A stretch of 64,000 bases of DNA from Rhizobium mesosinicum (GTDB lineage Bacteria > Pseudomonadota > Alphaproteobacteria > Rhizobiales > Rhizobiaceae): contig NZ_JAEUAK010000003.1 of assembly GCF_019511345.1 (NCBI RefSeq), positions 434,001-498,000 on the forward strand, written 5' to 3'. Position 1 is the first letter of the stretch, and every line of letters begins with the position of its first letter. The position numbers and the translations under genes are program-made. Positions 52,496-63,481 of the stretch are shown here, one piece after another. The notes beneath the pieces are model-generated. The model saw only the letters and a program-made list of their open reading frames with translations. It had not been told where the DNA came from and made no database searches.

Positions 52496-52522
52496 CCGGC
52501 GCGGCTTCGCCGCGCCGGTTTT
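52496..52522 (+). terminator. Intrinsic terminator between tauA-like and tauB-like genes
   Basis: CCGGCGCGGC and GCCGCGCCGG form a perfect 10-base stem with a 3-base (effectively UUCG) loop and then TTTT, 14 bases after the tauA-like stop. Most transcripts should end here, with a minority reading on into the ATPase gene. Confidence 0.88.
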
Positions 52523-52541
52523 GCTTAAACAGGTGGTGTGC

Positions 52542-53336
52542 ATGAGCATACTTTCACTACAGTCCCTCTCGCTCGATTATGCTGAGGCAGGCAGTCGCCG
52601 GAAGAGACGTGTGCTGGATGGCGTCAACCTGCATATCGCTTCGGACGAGTTCGTGGTGGTTATCGGCCGTTCGGGTTCGGGCAAGACGAGCCTTCTCAAC
52701 ATTGCCGCAGGTTTCACTGAGCCAAGCGAGGGACGCGTGCTCGTCGACGGCAAAGAGATCGACGGGCCTGATATAGACCGGGCTGTCGTGTTTCAGGACG
52801 ACGCGCTCTATCCATGGCTGACGGCCGCAGGCAACGTCGCCTTTCCACTGAAGCTTCAGGGGATCCCGAAAGGCGAGAGGCAGCGCCGCGCGGAAGACCT
52901 GCTGGTGAAGGTCGGCCTCGATGGCGCGGGCAAGAAGAATATCTGGGAACTCTCCGGTGGCATGCGTCAGCGCGTCGGCATTGCCCGCGCGCTTGCGTCC
53001 GGGCCACGCTTCCTGCTGCTCGATGAGCCGCTCGGCGCGCTCGATGCTCTGACGCGTAGCCGCATGCAGAAATTCCTGCTCGACGTCTGGGCCGAGAGCA
53101 AGACCGGCGCCTTATTGATCACCCACAGCATCGACGAGGCTTTGCTGCTTGCCACGCGAATCATTGTGCTTGCGCCCAATCCGGGTCGCATCGTTGCCGA
53201 TATCAAGACGGAGTTCGGCAAGGCAGTGCTCGAAGGCAAAAACATAAAAGACATCAAGGCGCTGACGTCATTCAAGGACTTGAATGACGAGCTGACCGCG
53301 CTGATCCATGCGGATGAAGAGGAGATTGCCGCATGA
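52542..53336 (+). CDS. Taurine/sulfonate-type ABC transporter ATP-binding protein (TauB-like)
   Basis: ATG 52542 gives 264 residues; an in-frame upstream start at 52521 lies in the terminator tail and is rejected. Walker A is GRSGSGKTS (about 44-52), the Q-loop is VFQDDALYPW as in nitrate/taurine transporters, the signature is LSGGMRQRVGIARAL, Walker B is FLLLDEPLGALD and the switch is ITHSIDEALLL. It overlaps the permease gene by 4 bases. Confidence 0.93.
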   Translation: MSILSLQSLSLDYAEAGSRRKRRVLDGVNLHIASDEFVVVIGRSGSGKTSLLNIAAGFTEPSEGRVLVDGKEIDGPDIDRAVVFQDDALYPWLTAAGNVAFPLKLQGIPKGERQRRAEDLLVKVGLDGAGKKNIWELSGGMRQRVGIARALASGPRFLLLDEPLGALDALTRSRMQKFLLDVWAESKTGALLITHSIDEALLLATRIIVLAPNPGRIVADIKTEFGKAVLEGKNIKDIKALTSFKDLNDELTALIHADEEEIAA

Positions 53337-54163
53337 GCGTCGAGGCGGAAACACTGACGACCCCCGTCTCGGATCACCCGGTAGAGGCGCGGCCAAAACG
53401 CAGCGGTACGCTGCCGATCTCGCTCGCAACCATTGCCGTTATCATCGCCGGCTGGAGCCTTGCTTCCGCCTATGGCGCCGTCTCACCGGTATTCCTGCCG
53501 TCGCCGGTTGTCGTGGCGAAATCGCTTGCCAATGTCGCGGTCAGCGGCTTCGTCGATTCCACGCTCGCCGAGCATACGTTGGCAAGTCTGCTGCGCATCT
53601 TCGCAGCGCTCGCCGTCTCGCTCCTCATCGGCGTGCCCGCTGGTCTTGCCATCGCCACCAGCCGCATCGGCAAGGGCATCCTCGATCCGATCGTCGAATT
53701 CCTGCGCCCTCTGCCACCGCTTGCCTATCTGCCGCTAATCATCATCTGGGTCGGCATCGGCGAGGCGTCGAAGGTTACGGTGATCTCGCTCGCCATGCTG
53801 CCGCCGATCATCCTATCGACGGCATCAGGGGTCAAATCCGCTCCGGCTGATTTCGTCAATGCGGCCCGCTCGTTTGGCGCGAGCCGGCTGCAGGTGCTGC
53901 TGCATGTCATTCTTCCAGGCGCCATTCCGTCGATTTTGACAGGCACGCGCATCGCGCTCGGCGCCGGTTGGTCGACGCTGGTCGCTGCCGAGCTGGTGGC
54001 GGCAAGCCAGGGCCTTGGTTTCATGATCCAGTCCGCGGCGCAGTTCCTGGTGACCGATATCGTCATCGGTGGGATCATCGTCATCGCTGCCATCGCCTTC
54101 CTGCTGGAGATACTGGCGCGGCTGATCGAACGGGTCCTCGTGCCCTGGGCCGCGCATCGCTAA
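53333..54163 (+). CDS. Taurine/sulfonate-type ABC transporter permease (TauC-like)
   Basis: This 276-residue permease has about six membrane segments, an N-terminal cytoplasmic extension and the motif PLPPLAYLPLIIIWVGIGEA with the EAA loop NAARSFGASRLQVLLHVILP. These features match the SsuC/TauC branch. It completes the tauABC-like transporter with a 4-base ATGA overlap to the ATPase gene. Confidence 0.93.
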   Translation: MSVEAETLTTPVSDHPVEARPKRSGTLPISLATIAVIIAGWSLASAYGAVSPVFLPSPVVVAKSLANVAVSGFVDSTLAEHTLASLLRIFAALAVSLLIGVPAGLAIATSRIGKGILDPIVEFLRPLPPLAYLPLIIIWVGIGEASKVTVISLAMLPPIILSTASGVKSAPADFVNAARSFGASRLQVLLHVILPGAIPSILTGTRIALGAGWSTLVAAELVAASQGLGFMIQSAAQFLVTDIVIGGIIVIAAIAFLLEILARLIERVLVPWAAHR

Positions 54164-54262
54164 ACGTCTATTATCGCCTTGCCGATCAAATTATCCTAAG
54201 GCTGTATCGCGCCGCGCGACCGCATGGTGGTAGCGTGGCGCGCAGACGATGCGGAGGATGAT

Positions 54263-56398
<2,136 letters not shown>

Positions 56399-56399
56399 C

Positions 56400-57560
56400 T
56401 TAGAGCAGCCCGCGCTTTGCGAGATTGCTCATCAAAGCCGAGATGCCGAAAGTCCACGGCGGGCATTCCGTCGACAGCCGTACAGTGTTGACCAGTGCGC
56501 CCAGGCCGGCGGACGAGATTTCAACGACGTCGCCAGTCTTGTGGGTAAAGCCCTGATTCTTTGCATCGCGGTCCTGTGTCGGCGCAAAGAGCGTGCCGAG
56601 AAATAGCATGAAGCCATCGGGATATTGATGGTGAGCGCCGACCGTCTGTTTGACGAGATCGGTCGGGTCGCGGCTGATCTGCGACATGGAACTCTTGCCG
56701 TGCAGGACGAAGCCGTCCTGGCCGGTGACCTTGAGGTCGAGCTCGGCCTTGCGCACGTCGTCGAGGCTGTAACTCTGATCGAAAAGGCGAATGAAGGGGC
56801 CGATGGAGCAGGAGGCGTTGTTGTCCTTAGCCTTACCGAGCAGCAGCGCCGAGCGACCCTCAACGTCGCGCAGGTTCACGTCATTGCCGAGGGTTGCTCC
56901 CTTGATCTCGCCCCGGCTGTTGACCGCGAGCACGATTTCCGGTTCCGGATTGTTCCAGGTCGAGATCGGGTGGAGGCCGACATCGGAACCCCAGCCGACG
57001 GAGGAGAGAACCGGAGACTTGGTGAAGACTTCCGCATCCGGGCCGATGCCGACTTCGAGATATTGCGACCAGATGCCTTCCTCGATCAGCGCCTGCTTGA
57101 CTTTGTCAGCCTCCGGCGAGCCGGCCTTGATGTTGGTCAGGCTGCCGCCGATCAGCGTGCTGACTCGCTCTCGAATGGAGGCGGCGCGATCCGGATTGCC
57201 GGCGGCTTTCTCCTCGATGACGCGCTCGATCATCGACTGGGCAAAGGTCACGCCGCAGGCCTTGATCGCCTGCAGATCGGCAGGGGCGAGAAGATAGGTT
57301 TTGTTCGAATCCGGCTTTCCGGTGCTGTTTGCCGCAATCTCCTCCAGCGTGCCGAGCGACTTGCCGCTCGCTGCTCGAACGAATTCCGCCGCATCGGCTC
57401 GCTCCAACAGCGCGCTCAGCGTGGGGGCTGCCGAAGAGGTGATGTCGACGAGGGCGCCGTCGCGCAGCGTCACGATGCTCGGACCGGAGACTTCCGGATT
57501 CCAGACGCGGCCGACAAACAGGCCGCCCGAAGCGGCAGGATCGAGGGGGGAATGGGACAT
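56400..57560 (-). CDS. Fumarylacetoacetate hydrolase (FAH) family protein
   Basis: This 386-residue protein has a C-terminal FAH fold with GSDVGLHPISTWNNPEPEIV (metal-binding Glu pair), GATLGNDVNLRDVEGRSALL, LGKAKDNNASCSIGPFIRLF and FLGTLFAP. Longer FAH members of about 380-390 residues beside sugar genes are 2-keto-3-deoxy sugar acid dehydratases or related lyases. It is divergent from the Gfo/Idh pair, with a 369-base intergenic region, and its stop nearly touches the mutase stop. The substrate is unknown. Confidence 0.88.
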   Translation of the reverse strand: MSHSPLDPAASGGLFVGRVWNPEVSGPSIVTLRDGALVDITSSAAPTLSALLERADAAEFVRAASGKSLGTLEEIAANSTGKPDSNKTYLLAPADLQAIKACGVTFAQSMIERVIEEKAAGNPDRAASIRERVSTLIGGSLTNIKAGSPEADKVKQALIEEGIWSQYLEVGIGPDAEVFTKSPVLSSVGWGSDVGLHPISTWNNPEPEIVLAVNSRGEIKGATLGNDVNLRDVEGRSALLLGKAKDNNASCSIGPFIRLFDQSYSLDDVRKAELDLKVTGQDGFVLHGKSSMSQISRDPTDLVKQTVGAHHQYPDGFMLFLGTLFAPTQDRDAKNQGFTHKTGDVVEISSAGLGALVNTVRLSTECPPWTFGISALMSNLAKRGLL

Positions 57561-57929
57561 GGTGATCTTCCATCAACGGTGGAGCGGGGAGCGCTCCTGC
57601 GGAAAGGGATGGCTGCCGTCCTCCTACCCGACGGCTTGCAGAAATCGAGCACATTCATCGGACAAGAGCAAGTCTCGACAGGTGGAAAGCAGTTCGTGCT
57701 GGCCTTTGTGCTGAGCCGGAGCAACACAATGCCGAAGCGGCATTTTGCCATAACTTATAACTATTTAGATACAAAATAATCTCAATATTTCATATATTTA
57801 CCAGTATGACGAAACTGTTTTGCCACTTGCCTCGCCTTGACAGGACCTCTCTTTCGTTATCTTGTTTTGCCTCATGGAGGAGGGTTGGCGAATGCCGACC
57901 TGCGAATTTCCCGGGAGGATGATATTGCG
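57561..57929. promoter_or_regulatory. Divergent promoter region between FAH and Gfo/Idh genes
   Basis: This 369-base region has no supported gene. The segment at about 57740-57810 is strikingly AT-rich compared with its surroundings and probably contains the promoters of both flanking transcripts. I cannot name specific -35/-10 boxes with confidence. Confidence 0.4.
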
Positions 57930-58940
57930 ATGCTGAGATTTGCCGTCGTCGGGATCGACCATGGGCACACGTTCGATCATGTGAAGGGATTGCTGGCCGC
58001 AGGCGCCGAATTCGTCGGCTACTGCCCGCAGACCACGGTACCTGCGATTCGCGAAATGTTCGAGAAGACTTATCCGGATGCACCGCAGATCGACCGGGAA
58101 AAGATCTTCGAAGACCCCTCGATCGACGTCATCTGCATTGCCGCCATTCCGCGCGATCGCGCAGGCCTTGCCATCCGCGCCATGAAGGCCGGCAAGGATG
58201 TCATGACTGACAAGCCGGGTGTGACGACCTTCGCCCAGCTCGAAGAGATCAAGCGTACGGTCGCCGAGACCGGGAAGATCTTCTCTATCTGCTTTTCCGA
58301 GCGCCATTGCGTGCGCTCCGCGGTCAAGGCGGGCAAGCTGGTGAAGGAAGGGGCGATCGGCAAGGTCATCCAGACGCTCGGCATGGGGCCACACCGGCTG
58401 CAATTGCCGACGCGGCCTGACTGGTTCTTCGACCCGGAGGCCTTCGGGGGCATCATCGTCGATATCGCCTCGCATCAGGTCGACCAGTTCCTGTTTTACA
58501 CGGGCTCGACGACGGGCGAAGTGGTCGCAAGCTCCATTGGTAATTTCGGTATGCCGGAAAAGCCTGATTTCCAGGATTTCGGTGAAGTGCTGCTGCGTTC
58601 CGACAAGGCGAGCGGTTATGTCCGTGTCGACTGGTTCACCCCGGAGGCTCTGCCGACATGGGGCGACGGACGCCTGACCATCCTCGGCACTGAGGGCTAT
58701 ATCGAACTGCGCAAATATATCGACATTGCCGGCCGCCCGGGCAAGGATCATCTCTTTCTTGTCAACGGCAAGGAGATGACGCATATCGACTGCAGCAGCG
58801 AGAAGCTCGACTATTTCGACGCCTTTGCCGCCGACGTGCGCGACCGCAGCGAGACGGCGATGACGCAGAACCACGTCTACGAGGTCTGCCGCCTGTCGCT
58901 CGAAGCACAGACGAAGGCTGCCCGCATCGGTACCCGCTGA
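57930..58940 (+). CDS. Gfo/Idh/MocA family oxidoreductase with atypical nucleotide loop
   Basis: ATG 57930 (GGGAGGA upstream) gives 336 residues. The N-terminal Rossmann domain starts RFAVVGIDHGHTFDHVKGLL, so the usual GxGxxG loop is replaced by GIDHGH. The conserved EKP becomes DKPGVTTF. A C-terminal Gfo/Idh substrate domain follows, with GGIIVDIASHQVDQFLFYTG containing the usual Asp and His. Such members act on sugars or inositols, but cofactor binding here may be unusual. It lies 10 bases before a second, canonical family member. Confidence 0.88.
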   Translation: MLRFAVVGIDHGHTFDHVKGLLAAGAEFVGYCPQTTVPAIREMFEKTYPDAPQIDREKIFEDPSIDVICIAAIPRDRAGLAIRAMKAGKDVMTDKPGVTTFAQLEEIKRTVAETGKIFSICFSERHCVRSAVKAGKLVKEGAIGKVIQTLGMGPHRLQLPTRPDWFFDPEAFGGIIVDIASHQVDQFLFYTGSTTGEVVASSIGNFGMPEKPDFQDFGEVLLRSDKASGYVRVDWFTPEALPTWGDGRLTILGTEGYIELRKYIDIAGRPGKDHLFLVNGKEMTHIDCSSEKLDYFDAFAADVRDRSETAMTQNHVYEVCRLSLEAQTKAARIGTR

Positions 58941-58950
58941 GGAAAACATC

Positions 58951-60048
58951 ATGACACGGAAACTGCGCGTCGGCGTTCTCGGCGCAGGCATTGCCGAACG
59001 GCATCTGACAGGCTTCGGCTGGAACAGCGGCCTCTTCGAGGTTCCGGTTCTCTGCTCTCTCGATGCGGATCGCGGCCAGCGGCTCTGCGAGGAGCACAAG
59101 ATCCCCGAATATACGCAGGATGCGGAATCGCTCTTTGCGCGCGACGATCTCGATATTATCGACATCGCCACGCCGCCGAGCTCGCATTTCGAGCTTTGCA
59201 GGAAGGCGATCGAGAGCGGCAAGCATGTGATCTGCGAAAAGCCGCTCTTCGGTTCGATTGCCGAGGTGGACGAGATGGCAAAGATCCTTGCGCGCTCGAA
59301 CGGCCGCAAGTTGATGCCGATCTTTCAGTATCGCTATGGCAGCGGCCTGCAGAAGCTGAAGCTGTTGATTGAGCGCGGCCTTGCCGGCAAGCCATTTCTG
59401 ACGACGATTGAAACGCATTGGTGGCGCGGGCCGGATTATTATGCCGTGCCCTGGCGCGGCAAATGGGCGACGGAGCTCGGCGGCGGTCTGCTCGGTCACG
59501 CGATCCATGCTCACGACATGCTGAACTATGTGCACGGCCCTTGCGCCGAGGTGTTTTCCTATGGCGCGACGCTGGTCAACCCGATCGAAGTCGAAGACAC
59601 TGCTTCGCTGTCGGTGAAGATGAAGAACGGCTCGCTCGCCACGCTCTCGATGACGCTTGGTTCCCGGAAGGAGATCTCCAGGCTGCGCTTCTGCTTCAGC
59701 AATCTCGTCGCCGAAAGCATACTGGAGCCCTATACGATGGGCCGCGACCCCTGGACGTTCATCGCCGGAACCGAAGACCACCAGGCGCGCGTCGATGCCG
59801 CACTTGCCGGCTACGAAGCCAAGGAGGATGGGTATACGCGTCAGTTCGAGCTCTTTCATCGGGCGATCGTCGAGGAGCGGGATCCGCCGGTGACGCTGCA
59901 GGATGCGCGCAATTCGCTGGAGCTGGTAACCGCCGCCTATCACTCGCAGCGTACCGGCCGGCCGACGCCGATGCCGATCACAGCCGATCATTCGCTCTAC
60001 GGCTCCTGGCTTCCGGAAGAAGCTCGAACATCTGCCGCCGGCGCGTAA
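58951..60048 (+). CDS. Gfo/Idh/MocA family oxidoreductase
   Basis: This 365-residue protein has a canonical nucleotide loop (RVGVLGAGIAERHLTGFG), the catalytic EKP region CEKPLFGSIAEV and ELGGGLLGHAIHAHDMLNYV in the substrate domain. It is an NAD(P)-dependent dehydrogenase or epimerase-type enzyme of sugar/inositol metabolism. It follows the first Gfo/Idh gene by 10 bases and precedes a VOC gene by 8, forming one operon. Confidence 0.9.
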   Translation: MTRKLRVGVLGAGIAERHLTGFGWNSGLFEVPVLCSLDADRGQRLCEEHKIPEYTQDAESLFARDDLDIIDIATPPSSHFELCRKAIESGKHVICEKPLFGSIAEVDEMAKILARSNGRKLMPIFQYRYGSGLQKLKLLIERGLAGKPFLTTIETHWWRGPDYYAVPWRGKWATELGGGLLGHAIHAHDMLNYVHGPCAEVFSYGATLVNPIEVEDTASLSVKMKNGSLATLSMTLGSRKEISRLRFCFSNLVAESILEPYTMGRDPWTFIAGTEDHQARVDAALAGYEAKEDGYTRQFELFHRAIVEERDPPVTLQDARNSLELVTAAYHSQRTGRPTPMPITADHSLYGSWLPEEARTSAAGA

Positions 60049-60056
60049 AGAATGAA

Positions 60057-60467
60057 ATGCTGAAATCATTCGAACATATTGGCATGACGGTCAGCAATAT
60101 GGACCGAGCGATCGAATTCTATTGCGGTCTGCTTGGGCTAAAACTGCAACTGCGCAAACAGATGCCCGATGGCATGCAAGTCGCTTTCCTCGATGCCGGC
60201 GGCGGCATGTTGGAAGTCTTTGCGCCGCCCGGCGGTGCCGCGAGAGCGGTCGATGTTCCCGATGGAACGGCCGGCGTCAAGCACATCACCTTCCATTTCG
60301 AAAACGTCGAGGGAATCTTTGCGCGACTTGAAGCTGTGGGCGTTGAAGTCAAAGAGCCGCCACGCTTTGCCGTTCATTCCGAGATGTTGAATAGGATCGC
60401 CTTTGTCCGAGATCCCGACGGTATCATCGTAGAACTTGCAGAGCGGTCGCAAAACCGCCTTGGCTGA
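60057..60467 (+). CDS. VOC family protein (glyoxalase/methylmalonyl-CoA epimerase-like)
   Basis: This 136-residue protein has two beta-alpha-beta-beta-beta modules: FEHIGMTVSNMDRAIEFYCG (His7), GGGMLEVFAPP (Glu), VKHITFHFENVEGIFARLEA (His) and DGIIVELAER (Glu). The His-Glu-His-Glu set can bind a divalent metal as in glyoxalase I and methylmalonyl-CoA epimerase. Operon context with the Gfo/Idh pair points to sugar or hydroxy-acid metabolism; an epimerase serving the nearby mutase is possible. The ribosome site is weak. Confidence 0.85.
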   Translation: MLKSFEHIGMTVSNMDRAIEFYCGLLGLKLQLRKQMPDGMQVAFLDAGGGMLEVFAPPGGAARAVDVPDGTAGVKHITFHFENVEGIFARLEAVGVEVKEPPRFAVHSEMLNRIAFVRDPDGIIVELAERSQNRLG

Positions 60468-60527
60468 CAAATCTGCGGCGATGAGACGAAAGAGAAAGGG
60501 CGCAGTACGAGCCGCGCCCCTCGACAT

Positions 60528-60650
60528 TTATCGGCGTTCGCCCGGCGCCTTTTTCCTGGCTTCGTCGTCCACCAGCTCATACCACATGGCGTTGAGGACG
60601 GCGAAGGCGGCGGCCAGCGGCAGGCCGAGTATCCATGCAAAGTACCACAT
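60528..60650 (-). CDS. cydX: Cytochrome bd oxidase small subunit CydX (YbgT-like)
   Basis: This 40-residue protein reads MWYFAWILGLPLAAAFAVLN followed by AMWYELVDDEA and a basic tail. It is the standard CydX pattern of one membrane helix starting WYFAWILG. The strong ribosome site GAGGAGA (60658-60664) overlaps the cydB stop codon, so the two are translationally coupled. CydX binds CydAB and stabilises the heme b595/d site. It is easily missed because of its length. Confidence 0.93.
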   Translation of the reverse strand: MWYFAWILGLPLAAAFAVLNAMWYELVDDEARKKAPGERR

Positions 60651-60662
60651 CGTTCCGTCTCC

Positions 60663-61817
60663 TCAGTAGGCGTGGCTGTTCTTGTCTGTAACGCTCTTCT
60701 CGTCGACCTTGCCCCACAGCACTTTGTAGACCCAGGCGGTGTAGGCAAATATGATCGGCAGGAAGATGACCGTGACCACCAGCATTATGAAGAGCGTCTG
60801 GTGGCTCGACGATGCATCCCAGACCGTCAGGCTCGACTTCGGATCGAGCGAGGAGGGGAGGATGAATGGAAACATCGATAGACCCACCGTCGAGATGATG
60901 CCTGTTATCGAGAGCTTGCTGAAGAGCAGAGTCACAACCTCGCGCCGTGCCTGCATTGCGATGAAGGCGGCCGCAGCACCCAGGAAGCCGAGAATCGGAG
61001 CGACGATCATCCAGGGATAGGTGCCGTAGTTGGTAAGCCATCCTCCGCCTTGGAGCGTCACAGCTTTCAAGAGCGGATTGGATGGGCCGACTGGGCTGAT
61101 ATCGCTGGTGATCCGATAGCCGCTGATACCCATCCAGAGATACAGGCCGCCCAGCGCAAAGAGCACGATGACCGCAAGCGCTGCGCTGCTGCCGAAGCGA
61201 CGCGCGCGATCAGCAACCGGCCCCGTTGCCTTGAGCACCAGCCATGCGCTTCCGTGCATGATGAGCATGGCGACGGAGAGCAGGCCGCAGAGAAGGGCAT
61301 AGGGGTTGAGAAGAGCGAAGAACGAGCCTTCGTAGAAGATGCGCATGTCGTCCGCGAAGCGGAAGGGTACGCCCTGCAGCACATTGCCCACGGCAACGCC
61401 GAAGATCAGCGACGGTACGAAACCGCCAACGAAGAGCGCCCAATCCCAGCCGTTCCGCCAGCGAGCGCTGTCCCGCTTCGAGCGGTATTTGAACCCGACT
61501 GGGCGCAGGATGAGCGCGAAGAGGATTGCAAACATCGCCAGATAAAAGCCCGAGAAGGAGACCGCATAGAGCGGAGGCCAGGCGGCGAAGATGGCGCCGC
61601 CGCCGAGGATGAGCCAGACCTGGTTGCCTTCCCAAGTGGCGCCGATCGTATTGATGGCGATACGGCGTTCCGTATCGTTTTTGGCGACGAAGGGCAGAAG
61701 CGTGCCGACGCCAAGGTCGAAGCCGTCGGTCGTGGCGAAGGCGATCAGCAGCACGCCGAGCAGCACCCACCAGATGATGCGCAGGGTTTCATAATCGATA
61801 AGGTCGTGAAGGATCAT
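60663..61817 (-). CDS. cydB: Cytochrome bd ubiquinol oxidase subunit II (CydB)
   Basis: This 384-residue membrane protein has the CydB landmarks WWVLLGVLLIAFATTDGFDL, GVGTLLPF, NTIGATWEGNQVWLILGGG and FRFADDMRIFYEGSFFALLN. Eight to nine membrane helices are expected. It pairs with CydA to form the high-affinity quinol oxidase used at low oxygen. It lies 6 bases after cydA and is followed by cydX. Confidence 0.96.
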   Translation of the reverse strand: MILHDLIDYETLRIIWWVLLGVLLIAFATTDGFDLGVGTLLPFVAKNDTERRIAINTIGATWEGNQVWLILGGGAIFAAWPPLYAVSFSGFYLAMFAILFALILRPVGFKYRSKRDSARWRNGWDWALFVGGFVPSLIFGVAVGNVLQGVPFRFADDMRIFYEGSFFALLNPYALLCGLLSVAMLIMHGSAWLVLKATGPVADRARRFGSSAALAVIVLFALGGLYLWMGISGYRITSDISPVGPSNPLLKAVTLQGGGWLTNYGTYPWMIVAPILGFLGAAAAFIAMQARREVVTLLFSKLSITGIISTVGLSMFPFILPSSLDPKSSLTVWDASSSHQTLFIMLVVTVIFLPIIFAYTAWVYKVLWGKVDEKSVTDKNSHAY

Positions 61818-61823
61818 GACGGG

Positions 61824-63404
61824 TCACTCCGCGGCTGGAACGAGGGTTTCGGAAACAAGTTTCGCTTCCGGCTCGTGGTCCGGTTCCGGTCCTTGCCGGA
61901 TTCCTTTGAGCATTAGCTTCATCTCGATGATGATCAGCGTCGTGTAGAGTACGGCAAAGCCGACAATCGTCAGAAGCACCGTGCTGGCGCCGAGGCTGGA
62001 GACGGCGACGGCTGTCGGCAGCACGCCTTCGATCACCCACGGCTGACGGCCGAACTCGGCAACGACCCAGCCCAGTTCGATTGCCACCCACGGCAGCGGG
62101 ATGGCAAATACCGCGATGCGCAGAAGCAGCGGATACTTGTCCAGGTGCCGACGGGCCGACAGCCAGAAGAAGGTTGCCGTCAGCACGATGAAAAACATGC
62201 CGAGGCCGACCATGATACGGAACGACCAGAAGAGCGTCGGCACATGCGGGATGGTGTCACGCGCGGCCTGGGTGATCTGCTGATCGGTCGCCTGACGCGG
62301 GTCGTCGACATAGCGCTTCAGGAGCAGCGCATAACCGAGATCATGGCCGAGATCCTCGAAGGAGGTGCGGACTTCCTGGGCAACCTGATCCTGGGCGGGT
62401 GCTGCGCGAATCTGCATCAACGCGTCATAGGCTTTGATGCCGTCGCGAATGCGGCTCTCGGCCTGCTGTTCCAGCTTGTCGATGCCGGGAATTTCCGTTG
62501 TCAGCGAACGCGTGCCGATGAGGCCCATGGCCCAGGGGATATGGATGGCGAAATGTGTTTCGCGCGCTTCCTGGTCCGGGAAGCCGAAGGCGGTGAAGGC
62601 AGCCGGTGCAGGCTCCGTCTTCCACATGGCTTCGATCGCGGCGAGCTTCATCTTTTGGTTTTCAGTGGCGAGATAGCCGCTTTCGTCACCGAGCACGACC
62701 ACCGACAGCGCCGATGCGAGACCGAAGGAAGCGGCAACGGTCATCGAGCGCTTGGCAAGCTCGATATGCCGGCCCTTGAGGATGTACCAGGCCGAAACGC
62801 CGAGCACGAAGATCGAGGCGCAGACATAGCCGGCCGAGACTGTATGCACGAACTTCGCCTGCGCGACGGGGTTGAAGACCACGTCGAAGAAGCTTGTTAT
62901 CTCCATACGCATCGTCTGCGGATTGAGCGCCGAACCGACGGGGTTCTGCATCCAGCCGTTAGCTACGAGGATCCAGAGTGCGGAGAAGTTCGAACCGAGC
63001 GCCACCGCCCAGGTGGCGACCAGATGGCCGACCTTCGAGAGCTTGTCCCAGCCGAAGAAGAAAAGGCCGACGAAAGTCGCTTCGAGGAAGAAGGCCATCA
63101 GGCCTTCGATCGCCAGCGGCGCGCCGAAAATATCACCGACATAATAGCTGTAATAGCTCCAGTTCATGCCGAACTGGAATTCCATGACGATACCGGTCGC
63201 GACACCGAGCACGAAGTTGATGCCGAAGAGCGTGCCCCAGAATTTCGTCATCTGCCGCCATATCTGGCGGCCGGTCATGACATAGGTTGTTTCCATGATG
63301 GCAAGCAGCACGGAAAGGCCGAGCGTCAGAGGCACGAACAGGAAGTGATAAAGCGCAGTCAGCGCGAATTGGAAGCGCGATAGCGCCACGATGTCTAGTT
63401 CCAT
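61824..63404 (-). CDS. cydA: Cytochrome bd ubiquinol oxidase subunit I (CydA)
   Basis: From ATG 63404 (GGGAGAAAG upstream) the protein has 526 residues. It begins LDIVALSRFQFALTALYHFL with the conserved heme-ligand His. Other landmarks are MEFQFGMNWSYYSYYVGDIF, PLAIEGLMAFFLEATFVGLF, the heme b558 ligand region and GRQPWVIEGVLPT. The Q-loop is of moderate length. It oxidises ubiquinol and reduces O2 at heme d. Confidence 0.97.
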   Translation of the reverse strand: MELDIVALSRFQFALTALYHFLFVPLTLGLSVLLAIMETTYVMTGRQIWRQMTKFWGTLFGINFVLGVATGIVMEFQFGMNWSYYSYYVGDIFGAPLAIEGLMAFFLEATFVGLFFFGWDKLSKVGHLVATWAVALGSNFSALWILVANGWMQNPVGSALNPQTMRMEITSFFDVVFNPVAQAKFVHTVSAGYVCASIFVLGVSAWYILKGRHIELAKRSMTVAASFGLASALSVVVLGDESGYLATENQKMKLAAIEAMWKTEPAPAAFTAFGFPDQEARETHFAIHIPWAMGLIGTRSLTTEIPGIDKLEQQAESRIRDGIKAYDALMQIRAAPAQDQVAQEVRTSFEDLGHDLGYALLLKRYVDDPRQATDQQITQAARDTIPHVPTLFWSFRIMVGLGMFFIVLTATFFWLSARRHLDKYPLLLRIAVFAIPLPWVAIELGWVVAEFGRQPWVIEGVLPTAVAVSSLGASTVLLTIVGFAVLYTTLIIIEMKLMLKGIRQGPEPDHEPEAKLVSETLVPAAE

Positions 63405-63481
63405 TGTCTTTCTCCCACGGTCCCACGCGGTCTCAAGAGTTTCCGCATGGCCGGCCGGCCGTGCGGGGCATCCTCGTTTGC

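Noticed and set aside
57798..59309. A 503-codon minus-strand frame opposite the Gfo/Idh pair
   Set aside because: It crosses two plus-strand genes with clear Rossmann motifs and has no family match of its own.
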